Shown here: positions 57,001 to 64,000 of the stretch, piece by piece | Numbering within the stretch: the stretch's first letter is position 1 | Layout of the letters: every line of letters starts with the position of its first letter | DNA from: Diplolepis rosae | Taxonomy: Eukaryota; Arthropoda; Insecta; Hymenoptera; Diplolepididae | DNA: 64,000 nucleotides | NCBI GenBank assembly: GCA_030998225.1 | Contig: JAPYXD010000391.1 | Span: 1,054,001 to 1,118,000, forward strand | Direction: 5' to 3' | Made by a program: the position numbers and the translations under genes | Notes under the pieces: model-generated | Told to the model about the DNA's origin: nothing | The model's input: the letters and a program-made list of their open reading frames with translations, nothing else | Database searches by the model: none

Positions 57001-60000
57001 CTAATTAATTTGAAATTATTTTAAAGGTTATAAAATAACTACATATATTCAGTTTTTAGAAAAAAGTCAAATTATATTTTATTATGTTCTTTTCTGTAAA
57101 AGTAATGTAGATGTTTGAACCAAATTTTCATTATCTGGCATGTCTAAAATTAATTTAATGTTCTTGTTAGAAACTTAAACTTAACACTAAGGTTAGATTT
57201 CATTTTCGGCTATAAACCACATATAGAGAAAATATATAACTTATATGTTTTACTTACCGCATCTCAAGTTAATGACCCGATCACTTTTATTCCATTAGAA
57301 ACACTTATTAGAATTTAAGTAAACTTTAATAAACTTTTAAAATTTATCTTTCCGGAACGCTGCAAGCATGTCAATCTTAGATTCACTTAGATTTCGATGA
57401 GAGCGAAAAAGTGATCACATAACCTTTATATATATACGCGCGCACTTCATGCTTCAATATCTAAACTATTGAATCTGAATATCAAATGTTACTTCTCGGC
57501 AAAATCTTATATATTAAAAAAAAATTTTAATATTGCGTGTCAATATCTAGATATTATGGATGAATATTTCCTATTTGAATATCTACTTTTCAATATCCAT
57601 TTTTCTCCGTGATACGCTGTGAAACCAAGTATGAACTTTTTAAGAACCTTTTAATGGAGTTCAGGACAGCCCATTCATTTATTAAAAATGAAAGTGTCAA
57701 ACACGCAGTTGAAATAAATGAAAAAATTTAACACTTTATTCCAACCTCTAAAATGACAGATTCAAAGTCTAATCTACAAATTTGATTTAGTTACTATCGT
57801 TTTCATTGCTTACTCTTCTTGCTTTAATTATCGCGCGATTTCTCCGGACTCGTCCAGTGCTCTTCATTTTGGGCATTTTAATTAGCACGCACAGAAATTA
57901 AACACATACACTATCGAACATAATCATTAATATCTTTGGCATAATTTAAAGAACCCGGGTTTAAGATTGGAGGCGATCTAAAAACACAAGCACAGCCAAA
58001 GTAGGTGGCGCTGTAACCGCAAAAACTATTAAACAAGTATCCAGGTTGGCTCCATGCCACATCCAAGACATTCGCCATGTTGTAGCCAAATAATAATTTT
58101 CCAAGTTGGGGCCAAACTTGTAATAGGGCAAAAATTTGGCAATTTCCACACGGGTAAGTAGGGTTAGCAGACGTCCTGGTTTTTCAGGACGTGTCCTGCT
58201 TCAGCCTTACCTGCCCTGGTGTCCTGTTTTTTCTATTGAAACACGCAAAATGCCTTGGTTTTAACGAAGCCAATGTTTTTGACGGTATATCTTTTGTTTT
58301 TCTATAATGACAGTTATTGGGTTGTGTGTCTCAGCATAATACCGAACGCGACTTTATAGAAACGCGCACGCTATTTAACTTCTAGATTTAGTTAGTAAAT
58401 TTGGCGCGAGAAGCGCTAGTGTATAGTTCCTTATAGTGGCATTAACGAACGTGACGGTTTGTGACTTTGGTTTTTAGGGTTTATATGAAAAATGTTTGAG
58501 TGACCTGGTTTTTCACCCGATCCATCTGGTAACCCTACTTTAAGGTGTCAGCCATCTCACGCAACTTTAATTCACGATCGCCCAAAACTATTTTATGGAC
58601 TTTTCTCAGTGCTCCCAGATCGTGGATGGAATTTACCCCCTCCACTCTACCAGTTTATTGCAAAAAAAAACAATTTTTCAAATATAATTTGGGGAAATTT
58701 TTGAAGTATATTACTTTTTCAAGTTGTTCTGCAATTATATTTGAAAGTTTGCCCAAATTATACTTGAAAATTTGCTTTTTTTCAATTAAATGTCAAAATG
58801 GAGAGGGAAATTCCATCCACGATCTAGGAGCACTGACTTTTGTTATGTTTTCTGGAACAACTGCTAATTCGGGCGACTAAAGCGTTCTGTGTCATCGGTG
58901 TTTGTACGACCGCAGTTAAATTCGGCATACCAGTAAATGATTGTTGATTTCCCTGGTGCAGAGTCCGCATAAACGCTTATTAAGCCACTACTTTGCTTCA
59001 ACAGTATTTTTTCCCATTAAAAAGCAATGTTTGAATAACACTTGAAACTCTTTTTTATCCATTGTTTTAAAAATGGCACAAGTTGCTTTACCAAAACCTC
59101 TGTAACTTCTGATCTAAACGTCAGTTTTTCATGAATATTTGACACTTAACGTTTGAAGGTTGGTACTATCCAGAAATTATATGGATTTGAAAACAGTGGT
59201 GCCATTTATGTCAGACCGGAAACTTATTGAATGATGTGTTATCTCATATTCATGTAACATATTTTACAGGCACACAGTTTTAACTATGGTAGCCAACCAT
59301 TCTCAAGTGTAAGTTTTAATTTTTATTAATCAGTTACTAGAGTATCTCCAAATTTTTTTTCTCATTAGTGATTAGTTCAATGAGGTTAAATTTAAATTAT
59401 ATTCCATTTCTATTTATACATTCTTTGTTATTAAAAATTGGAATTACTCATAAAACTTTTGTTCATTGGAGACTGTGAAAATATGAAACTATCCGCTTAA
59501 TCGTTTTGTATCGTATTTTATCCTTGTTTATAGTCTTCTACTGTTACAATTAATGGAAATCAACAACCCGAATCTGTAAGTTTTAATTTTCTTTAATCAG
59601 TTATTAAAATGTCTTCAAATGTTTCTTTTTCAATAGTGAATAGTCAAATTTGCTCAGATTCGAATTTCGTTAAATTTCTATTTATATATTCTTTGATATT
59701 AAAAACTTAAATTACTCATTAGTCTTTTGTTGATTGGTGACTTAAAGTATGAAACTATTCACTTAATCGATTTGTATCGTATTTTATAGACTTCAACTAT
59801 TACAATTAATGGAAATCAACAACCCACACCTGTAAGTTTTAACTCTCATTAATTATTTTTTAAAATGTCTTCATATGTTTCTCCTTCAATAGTGAATAGT
59901 TAAATTCTTTAGATTCGAATTTTGTTCCATTTTTATTTATATATTCTTTGATATTCCAAACTTAAATTACTCATTACTCTTTTGTTGATTGGTGACTCTA

Positions 60001-63000
60001 AAAGTATGAAACTATTCACTTAATCGGTTTGTATCGTATTTTATAGACTTCAACTTTTACAATTAATGGAAATCAACCAACATCTGTAAGTTTTAATTTT
60101 CATTAATCAGTTATTAAAATGTCTTCATATGTTTCTTCTTTACTAGTGAATAGTCGAATTCGTTCATATTTGTATTTTATTCCATTTTTTATTATACATT
60201 CTTTGATATTGAAACTTTAATTACTCATTAGTCTTTTGTTGATTGGTGACTAAAAGTATGAAACTATTCACTTAATCGATTTGTATCGTATTTTATAGAC
60301 TTCAACTGTTACAATTAGTGGAAATCAACCAACTGTAAGTTTTAATTCCCATTAATCAGTTATTAAAATGTCTTCATTTGATTCTTCTTCAATAGTGAAT
60401 ACTAAAATTTGTTCAGATTTGAATTTTATTCAATTTCTATTTCTACATCCTTTGGTATTCAAAACTTAAATTACCCATTAGTCTTTTGTTGATTGGTGAG
60501 TCTAAAAGTATGAAACTATTCACTTAATCGGTTTGTATCGTATTTTATAGACTTCAACTGTTACAATTAATGGAAATCAACCAACATCTGTAAGTTTTAA
60601 TTCTCATTAATCAGTTATTAAAATGTCTTCATATGTTTCTTCTTTACTAGTGAATAGTCGAATTCGTTCATATTTGTATTTTAATCCATTTCTATTTATA
60701 TATTCTTTGATATTGAAAACTTAAATTACTCATTAGTCTTTTGTTAATTGGTGACTCTAAAAGTATGAAACTATTCACTTAATCGGTTTCTATCCTATTT
60801 TATAGACTTCAACTGTTACAATTAATGGAAATCAACAACCCGCACCTGTAAGTTCTAATTCTCATGAATCAGTTATTAAAATGACTTCATATGTTTCTTC
60901 TTCAATAGTGAATAGTCAAATTCTTCTGATTCAAATTTTATTCCACTTCTATTTATATATTTTTTGTTATTGAAAACTTAAATTACTCATTAGTCTTTTG
61001 TTGATTGGTGACTGTAAAAGTATGGAACTATTCACTTAAACATTTTTTATCGTATTTTATAGACATCAACTGTTACAGTTTTTCAACTTTTAGTTTGTTC
61101 AAATTTCAATTAGTTTTCATTCCTATTTATACAATATTCGATACTGAAAACTCAAATCAATTCCAAGCCTTCTACTGATTAGTTACTACAAAAGTATGAA
61201 AGTATTCATCTAATGTTGATTAATCGTCTTTTTAGGCTTCTACTGTAATTATTGGAAGTAATACCCCAGTTGTAAGTTTTAATTTTAATTGATTTCATTG
61301 AAAAAGGTGGATACTAGAATAGGTTGGAATGGTCATATATATAGATGTTTATATATTTAGTACAGTCTAAAATGATAAGCTAAATATTTAAGTTATAAGT
61401 AGTTAACACCTAAATTGTACGGTTTCATATCAAGATATCCAACTTTAACATCATTAGATCGCCATTTCATAGTGACACTTTCAAGATATTAAACAGTGCT
61501 ATCCATTTTTCTTAATGCAGCCATTAGAGTGTTTATGTATATTTCTATTCTTTAGAAGTAAATCATTATTTTTGTAATTATTAAAATTTATGTTTATATT
61601 ACGTATTTTATAGTATAAAGATCAATCATCTAAGGCAAAGTTTAAACGAATGGTAAGTTCATATGGAAAAATTATTTTTCACAGTAGATATTGATTCTTC
61701 TACTAACGGGTCATAAAGTACATTTCAATGCCCCTGCAGAAAAAACATAATATATTGTGCAACTAGGCGAAAAAATTGATGTTTTTCCCGTGTTGCACAC
61801 TATTTTTTTCTTCTAAAGGGTCAGGAAATTCACTTTATGACCCGCTAGTAGAACAAAATTCATTTTTGCCCCCAAAGTACACTTGAGATTCCCTATAACG
61901 AGATTCCCTGTAACAAGGCCTCCCTTTTACGAGCGCGTCACGCCTCCCCATAACGAGACGATCGACCCCTCTTCCCCCACTACTACGGAATGAAGCGTGC
62001 TCGAATTTAAAACGTTGTATTTTTGCAAATTTCCCAATTTTCCATCCCGTTTTCCAAATTTGTCAAAATTTCAATTTTTTTATTCATCGTCAAGACTTTT
62101 CTTTTTTTCTGGAAATATTAAAAAATGCACCTGATAAGCATAGATATTTTTATTATTATATTTTTAGTATTTTGAGTACATACCGTCAAGTAAGTCAATT
62201 CCATGTTCAATACTCGCAAAAATCTTTTTTATACGCTTTTTACTATGTAAATACAATTATTCACATGGCATCACTGACAGACTGACTGCGCGCATCATAT
62301 AATGCGCATAACAGCGCGTAGAAACAAGTAGGATATGGAGGGGATCCCTCTCGCGCTCGATGCAGAGAGGTCTCCGATGCTCAAGCTTTTCGTTATAGGG
62401 AATCTCGAGTGTAGAAAAAATTTCTCGTGTGATAATTGCTCTCGATTTGCTCGAGCATCAAACTTCACATTCGCAAAATAAACTTTTTTATCATAGTTGC
62501 ACAATATACCATTTTCAAACGCACCAAAGATTCTTTTAATTTGAAAAATGAAAGAGAAATAAGAAATTGTTTCAACTAAGAAAACGCTTTTTTGAACCTA
62601 TAGAAAAGCATAGATTTGTTTGGTTTAAAAAAACAATTCTGAGCAAACATTCTAGTACTTTGTTTTATATTTTCGCTCATTATTAAAATAAGCTTCTATA
62701 AAATATAATGAATAATAATTTTCTTTTGTATTTCAAAAGTTTCTTACTTCAAGTGAAAGCTTCTATAGGATTTGAATATTAAATATTAATCATATTAATA
62801 GATGCTTGAGTTTGAATTTCTTTCTACTGTTTACATTATTTCTCCACAAAATGATTTTAAATTCTTAAAATTAAAAATATTTAATATAGGCTTTATTTAA
62901 CTTTTTATTAGCTGTGTTCTAATTTTTTGCACAATAATACCCACTTATTTATTATTACAACTTCATTCCTTCATTTTCATTGTCTGCTGTTACTTTTTTA

Positions 63001-63413
63001 AATTTACAAATTGAATACATTGAAAATTTTTGTTTTCCATGCACAAGCTTATGAAATTATAATTGATCAGTTTTTCATAATATTTTTCAAATGGCAAAAT
63101 AAACATATAATTTTTACATTAAAAGAGTGTTTGAGTTTGCCAAAAAGTTATTATTCTTAACAATTAATTTGTAAAACCATTCCCGATTAAGAAGTACTTA
63201 ATTAACAATGAAATGTTAGTGTCATTTAATATATGTTTTGATGATTCATTGTTGCATTCTTCTTATTCACTGAAATACGTCAAGCTTTTAGATAAAAAAA
63301 ATCGAAATTTATTCTAAATTCCAACAACGTTATATATAATTTTTATGTAATGATTTTTTCAGGTATCTGTTGGTGTTATCGCAGCTTTAGACAAAAAGAG
63401 CCAAAAGTCTTAA
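35980..63413 (+). CDS. Gene B: secreted repeat protein encoded by 29 exons, mostly 36/39/42-nt microexons
   Basis: I do not recognise the family. Exons: 35980-36075, 36282-36320, 36400-36438, 38633-38674, 39201-39236, 39691-39729, 40701-40739, 40946-40984, 41110-41151, 42529-42567, 43242-43280, 43954-43992, 44666-44704, 45378-45416, 45756-45794, 46002-46040, 47353-47391, 52609-52647, 54999-55034, 59270-59308, 59534-59575, 59790-59831, 60047-60085, 60299-60334, 60551-60589, 60806-60847, 61236-61271, 61614-61652, 63363-63413. About 400 residues if all are used. Exon 1 is a signal peptide exon; the 27 internal exons are all phase 0-0, each open in frame, with acceptors mostly TATTTTATAG and donors GTAAGT, GTGAGT or GTAAAT. 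Segments are Gly/Ser/Tyr-rich (SGSFAYSGGSAQD), Gly/Asn/Gln-rich (GNQQ ends) or Thr/Val-rich (TSTVTINGNQ); only the last two exons are Lys-rich. Cysteine occurs once, in exon 1. Introns make up over 95% of the gene and hold transposons. Probably secreted; role unknown. Splicing of every exon is inferred. Confidence 0.82.
36604..38308. repeat. Nested foldback with ATTCCGA-rich arms in intron 3 of gene B
   Basis: The outer ends CCTGGCAAAAGTTTCGAATAGG and AATTCCTATCCGTAACTTTTCCAGG are mirrored, and a second mirrored pair lies inside (GATACTTTCACCAGGGTATG at 37028 and CATACCCTGGTGAAAGTATC at 37837). The arms are built from repeated ATCCGAACC / ATTCCGA words. The open frame at 36736-37074 lies in one arm and is not a gene. 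Confidence 0.82.
38633..38674 (+). CDS. Gene B exon 4, early member of the TVTI-type exon class
   Basis: It encodes APTVSITSNQQPAS and is the same class as the exon ladder 20 kb downstream (STVTINGNQQP). Flanking intron sequence is also shared (TTGATTGGTGACT...AAGTATGAAA upstream). Confidence 0.78.
38891..38901 (+). pseudogene. Decayed 11-nt exon of gene B
   Basis: A perfect TATTTTATAG acceptor and GTAAGT donor now enclose only 11 nt (ACTGTTTATCT), compared with 39-42 nt in its relatives 258 bp upstream and at 59.5-60.8 kb. It appears to have lost its middle by deletion. Inclusion would shift the frame, so it is probably skipped. Confidence 0.65.
39409..39658. repeat. Complete palindromic MITE, CTTTGATTCAAAG family, beside exon 6 of gene B
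   Basis: It runs TACACCCAGAAAACAGTTTC...GAAACTGTTTTCCCAGTTA, with ATACGGTCAAAG mirrored as CTTTGGCCGTAT. Its right end lies only about 33 bp before the exon at 39691, so it must be tolerated close to a splice acceptor. Confidence 0.85.
40030..40390. repeat. CTTTGA-type repeat in a gene B intron
   Basis: It starts ACCCAGAAAAAAATTTCTTTG and includes CATACGGCC...AAAGTTTCTTTGATTC and ATTACGTCTGTACTATG, shared with 18790-18840 and 41340-41370. Confidence 0.65.
41186..42040. repeat. Two to three tandem CTTTGA-type repeats in a gene B intron
   Basis: Repeated blocks of ACCCAGAAAAAAG...GGTCAAAGAAAAGTTTCTTTG...GAAATTTCTTGATTG at about 41187, 41668 and 42030. The last block leads straight into the 712-bp array, whose units carry the same segment. 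Confidence 0.7.
42083..45632 (+). repeat. Five tandem 712-bp units, each with one exon of gene B
   Basis: Exon starts at 42529, 43242, 43954, 44666 and 45378 give spacings of 713, 712, 712 and 712 bp. Units are nearly identical over exon and intron. Each exon is 39 nt reading RGFDSYPGVG-(D/G)-H-(T/S). Each unit also contains a CTTTGA-type fragment and half of a MITE (TTTCGTACAATGCGTATTTC...) whose full form is at 46220-46551. Near identity points to recent amplification or gene conversion. Minus-strand open frames repeated every 712 bp are intronic artefacts. Confidence 0.93.
46220..46551. repeat. MITE with ACAGGGTGGGTTTTTC ends
   Basis: The ends ACAGGGTGGGTTTTTCAATC and GATGGAAAAATCACCCTGT are mirrored, as are AAACATCAAAATATCTCAAG and TGAGATATTTCGATGTTTC. 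It lies in the intron after exon 46002-46040. A half copy is in every 712-bp unit. Confidence 0.8.
46618..47272. repeat. Foldback element in a gene B intron
   Basis: Arms include TAGTTCCGAAAAGGTCTGAC / AGACATATTCGGAA, AACTACGTATACTTGCGTAT / ATACGTAAGTATACGTAGTT and GGCGCAAATTTGAATTTAAT / ATTAAATTCAAATTTGCGCC. The loop contains an AT microsatellite (about 46987-47005). It ends 80 bp before the exon at 47353. Confidence 0.85.
47353..47391 (+). CDS. Gene B exon of the GNQ class
   Basis: It encodes LGHDLHTRYGNQP, close to the exon at 45756 (FGRDFRTGYGNQH) and the exon at 40946 (NGYNLHIGRGNQQ). Intron DNA upstream is also shared with 45756 (TTGATTTGATCAGTGACT...GAAATGTTCATG), showing duplication of exon and intron together. 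Confidence 0.82.
48520..49990 (-). mobile_element. 5'-truncated R1-clade LINE (ORF2 3' half, 3' UTR, poly-A)
   Basis: A T run at 48520-48534 is the poly-A tail read from the plus strand, preceded on the minus strand by the same 3' UTR as the fragment at 14641-14789. Coding sequence begins abruptly at 49986 within the reverse-transcriptase FADD box, so the copy is truncated at that point. GC content is far above the surroundings. Confidence 0.88.
48614..49986 (-). pseudogene. R1-clade LINE ORF2, reverse transcriptase C-terminal part
   Basis: The minus strand starts with FADDALVVCTADDVRI (motif C of the RT palm), then LRINESLWRAKRWLDSRGLK and a frameshift near 49850 into the long open frame. 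The latter carries IKYLGVQLDRRLSFGKHL (thumb region typical of non-LTR RTs), WANALQ, and a C-terminal Cys-x2-Cys...His-x4-Cys cluster (CYCDFPVDTAEHALFVC) characteristic of R1/I-group ORF2. The last part (from about 48960 down) probably shifts frame again. The endonuclease and most of the RT are missing. Confidence 0.88.
50596..52501. mobile_element. Non-coding DNA element with ATCCCGTGTAGAAATTTC ends
   Basis: Ends ATCCCGTGTAGAAATTTCGA and GGGAAATTTCTAAACGGGAT are inverted, and GGCCCTA/TAGGGGCC blocks are mirrored over about 200 bp (50596-50820 and 52270-52501). No transposase is visible. Another element (51465-52103) is inserted inside. Confidence 0.75.
51465..52103. mobile_element. Small inverted-repeat element nested in 50596-52501
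   Basis: Ends TTAAGGAGGTTCTATCG and CGATAGAACCTCCTTAA are exact complements, with TTAA at both tips. The element at 53098-53779 has a similar TTAAGGAGGTTCGAC end, so they may be one superfamily. Confidence 0.75.
52609..52647 (+). CDS. Gene B exon of the GSFAYSG class
   Basis: It encodes SGSYAFAGTSSHI, related to the exons at 40701 (SGSFAYSGGSAQD) and 46002 (GGSFAYSGISSPG). The upstream intron (AATTATCTATGTAATT.TCATGTTAT) is shared with 46002. It follows an intron of more than 5 kb filled with transposons. Confidence 0.8.
52770..52960. repeat. Palindromic MITE, TACACTGAGAAAAAAATGCT
   Basis: It begins TACACTGAGAAAAAAATGCTATTGAATC and ends GATTCAATAGCATTTTTTCTCAGTGTA, an almost perfect mirror, with GCATG/ACGTGC variants inside. 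It lies in a gene B intron. Confidence 0.88.
53098..53779. mobile_element. Inverted-repeat element with TTAAGGAGGTTCGACTGTGG ends
   Basis: The left end GGTTCGACTGTGGCTAGGAAGCCCTTGG is mirrored by CCAAGGGCTTCCTAGCCACGGTCGAACC at the right. No transposase. The open frame at 53209-53400 is in this non-coding interior. Confidence 0.82.
53800..54340. repeat. Foldback element, followed by a second diverged copy to about 54880
   Basis: Arms include AAATACACAAAAATAATTTT / AAAATTATTTTTGTGTATTT and TCGCTTCTTACAAAATTT / AAATTTTGTAAGAAGCGA. From about 54480 the same words recur (TATCGCTTCTAACCAAATTTTC, CAGCAATTTTTTAATAAA), so a diverged copy lies next to it. Confidence 0.75.
55210..55990 (-). pseudogene. 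Mariner transposase, catalytic part (irritans-type), disrupted
   Basis: The frame from LHESLGMRKLFSKWV continues through VTMDETWIHHYTFETK (first catalytic Asp) and SVFWDTHGILFIDYLDKGKT. A frameshift occurs where the QDNAPCH-type second Asp motif is expected (KKKVAVPPRKCIAPQ). Downstream, in another frame, PPYSPYLAPSNYWLF has Tyr and Asn where Asp is normal, so the third catalytic residue is lost. A stop also interrupts the C-terminus near 55295. Confidence 0.85.
56560..57612. mobile_element. Inverted-repeat element nested in the mariner, ATCACGGAGAAAAATGGATA ends
   Basis: The ends ATCACGGAGAAAAATGGATA and TATCCATTTTTCTCCGTGAT are exact complements. Further mirrored ATCTAGATATT and GATATTCA words follow inside. 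No transposase is visible. Confidence 0.85.
58158..58539. mobile_element. MITE with TAGGGTTA ends, nested in the mariner
   Basis: The ends AGTAGGGTTAGCAGACGTCC and GGATGG...: right end CATCTGGTAACCCTACT is an imperfect mirror of the left. Flanks AAGTA / TACTT hint at a short duplication. Confidence 0.65.
58606..58835. mobile_element. MITE with CAGTGCTCCCAGATCGTGGA ends, nested in the mariner
   Basis: The ends CAGTGCTCCCAGATCGTGGA and TCCACGATCTAGGAGCACTG are mirrored, continuing TGGAATTT...CCCTCCACTCT / GAGAGGGAAATTCCA. The open frame at 58545-58880 spans it and is an artefact. Confidence 0.85.
58860..59065 (-). pseudogene. Mariner transposase, N-terminal part
   Basis: The minus strand reads MDKKEFQVLFKHCFLMGKNT followed by VEAK, a stop, and after frame shifts STIIYWYAEFNCGRTNTDD, the first HTH of irritans-type mariners. 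It pairs with 55210-55990 as the same gene. Confidence 0.8.
59534..60847 (+). CDS. Gene B ladder of six TVTI-type exons at ~255-bp spacing
   Basis: Exon starts 59534, 59790, 60047, 60299, 60551 and 60806 are 252-257 bp apart. Each reads a variant of (T/S)ST(V/I/F)TI(N/S)GNQ followed by zero to five more residues. Variation is mostly in the tail (QPES, QPTP, PTS, PT, PTS, QPAPs) and in exon length (42, 42, 39, 36, 39, 42 nt). Introns share TTGATTGGTGACT, AAGTATGAAACTATTCACTTAAT and TATTTTATAG. This is exon amplification with the intron, older than the 712-bp array. Confidence 0.85.
61063..61077 (+). pseudogene. Decayed TVTI-type exon of gene B
   Basis: After a good GTATTTTATAG acceptor the reading starts ACATCAACTGTTACA, as in the ladder exons, but the rest of the exon and the GTAAGT donor have been deleted and intron-like TTTTTCAACTTTTAG follows. 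It lies one period (257 bp) after the last intact ladder exon. Confidence 0.65.
61653..63362. other. Last coding intron of gene B, with one MITE
   Basis: The MITE spans about 61878-62413, with ends TACACTTGAGATTCCCTATAACG and CGTTATAGGGAATCTCGAGTGTA. The rest is AT-rich with nothing recognisable; the minus-strand open frame at 62295-62504 overlaps the MITE end. Confidence 0.7.
63363..63413 (+). CDS. Gene B terminal coding exon
   Basis: After GATTTTTTCAG it encodes VSVGVIAALDKKSQKS and stops at TAA (63411-63413). A donor-like TTTTGTAAGT at about 63431 and an acceptor TTTTTAATTACAG at 63793 suggest an intron in the 3' UTR. Confidence 0.72.
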   Translation, partial: VSVGVIAALDKKSQKS

Positions 63414-63654
63414 ACTTTTACATTGTCGTTTTGTAAGTTTCGGTTTTGTTAATTTTATTTTATGTAGAGTCGCTATTGACATATATACCTATTTATGCGT
63501 TTTAATTTTACTTAATCATCACTTGATATTCAAAACTCAAATGAATAAAAATATTTATAATTTCACTAGTTTACAAATTATTAATCAGACACATCTGATC
63601 AAAATTGCGAAAATAAGAGCATTTTTTGCGATTTTGAAATTGTTTTTTTCAAAT

Positions 63655-63790
63655 CGAAATTCGCAATTTTCCAGTTAAATTATACGAAATACGAAAAAAA
63701 AGTTATGATACAAAATAATTTACTACATAAAGATCTACAAATTTGAATCGCAACATTTTTTCATAAGATGTATATTTTTCTTTTTAATTA
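63655..63790. repeat. Foldback-family fragment in the 3' UTR region of gene B
   Basis: AGTTAAATTATACGAAATACG, ATAAAGATCTACAAATTTGAAT and TTTTTCATAAGATGTATATTTTTC match the interior of the foldbacks at 21570-21690 and 24600-24710. It ends just before the proposed 3' UTR acceptor at 63793. Confidence 0.75.
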
Positions 63791-63903
63791 CAGATGTTTG
63801 CTGCAGGTTCTGCAGATTTGCTCTTAACACGCATGTTGTATAATTATAATTATTGTAATACAATTTTATTTAAAATTTTTTTATTTCTTTCGCTAAATTA
63901 TAA

Positions 63904-63909
63904 AATAAA
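63904..63909 (+). terminator. Polyadenylation signal of gene B
   Basis: AATAAA within a 50-bp block resembling the end of gene A (6551-6600), including a downstream AAGTTTTATTT. Confidence 0.72.
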
Positions 63910-64000
63910 ATATGATGCAACAAATTGGTAATACAAAAAGTTTTATTTCTTTGGAATATCCTCCTCAATCCTCTTAAAAATAGAAAAACATTTTTATGCC

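Larger units (their letters stand above)
55185..59239 (-). mobile_element. Irritans-type mariner expanded to 4 kb by nested insertions, in a gene B intron
   Basis: The ends ATACATCACTGAATAAGTTTCCGGTCT and AGACCGGAAACTTATTGAATGATGTGT are inverted repeats with TA outside each (55183-55184 and 59240-59241). The transposase is split on the minus strand: N-terminus at about 58860-59065 and the rest at 55210-55990. The 2.9 kb between holds at least three other inverted-repeat elements. Confidence 0.88.

Noticed and set aside
58545..58880. 111-residue open frame, plus strand
   Set aside because: It crosses the MITE at 58606-58835 and the antisense of the mariner N-terminus.

Overview
This is eukaryotic, very AT-rich DNA, almost certainly from an arthropod and most likely an insect (possibly Hymenoptera, but that is inference). 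The evidence is three families of mariner (Tc1/mariner superfamily) transposase, a piggyBac-like transposase, an R1-clade LINE, a Penelope-like retroelement and a P-element-like THAP exon, all embedded in AT-rich DNA packed with short inverted-repeat elements (MITEs) and long foldback elements. Nearly all long ORFs are decayed transposon fragments or accidents inside palindromes. No bacterial feature is present.

The main biology is a pair of related, plus-strand, secreted-protein genes built from microexons. Gene A runs from about 1.1 to 6.1 kb and has 5 coding exons. Gene B runs from about 36.0 to 63.4 kb and has 29 coding exons encoding about 400 residues over 27.4 kb. Both begin with a TATA box, a similar short 5' leader and a signal-peptide exon starting MKLS. 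Introns are bounded by T-rich acceptors (mostly TATTTTATAG) and GTAAGT-like donors. Internal exons of gene B are all 36, 39 or 42 nt and phase 0-0, so any exon can be skipped without changing frame. The two genes also end with similar polyadenylation regions. Gene B grew by exon duplication: five near-identical 712-bp units (42.1-45.6 kb), a ladder of ~255-bp units (59.5-61.1 kb) and older duplicated exon pairs. Two decayed exons remain. The proteins are Gly/Ser/Asn/Gln-rich repeats and I do not recognise the family.

Layout: 0-6.6 kb gene A with foldback and mariner insertions in its introns; 7.5-8.7 kb a non-autonomous P-like element; 9.5-12.6 kb a broken piggyBac with a Mos1-like mariner inside; 12.6-13.8 kb a Penelope-like fragment with a hammerhead-ribozyme-like motif; 14-29 kb MITEs and giant inverted repeats, with two possible exons of an unrecognised gene at 22.5 and 24.0 kb; 30-35 kb an R1-like ORF1 fragment, a 1.3-kb snapback and a solo LTR; 36-63.4 kb gene B, whose introns hold more foldbacks, an R1-type LINE and an irritans-type mariner; 63.4-64 kb its 3' UTR. 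The exon models come from reading splice sites and frame by eye; no transcript was available.
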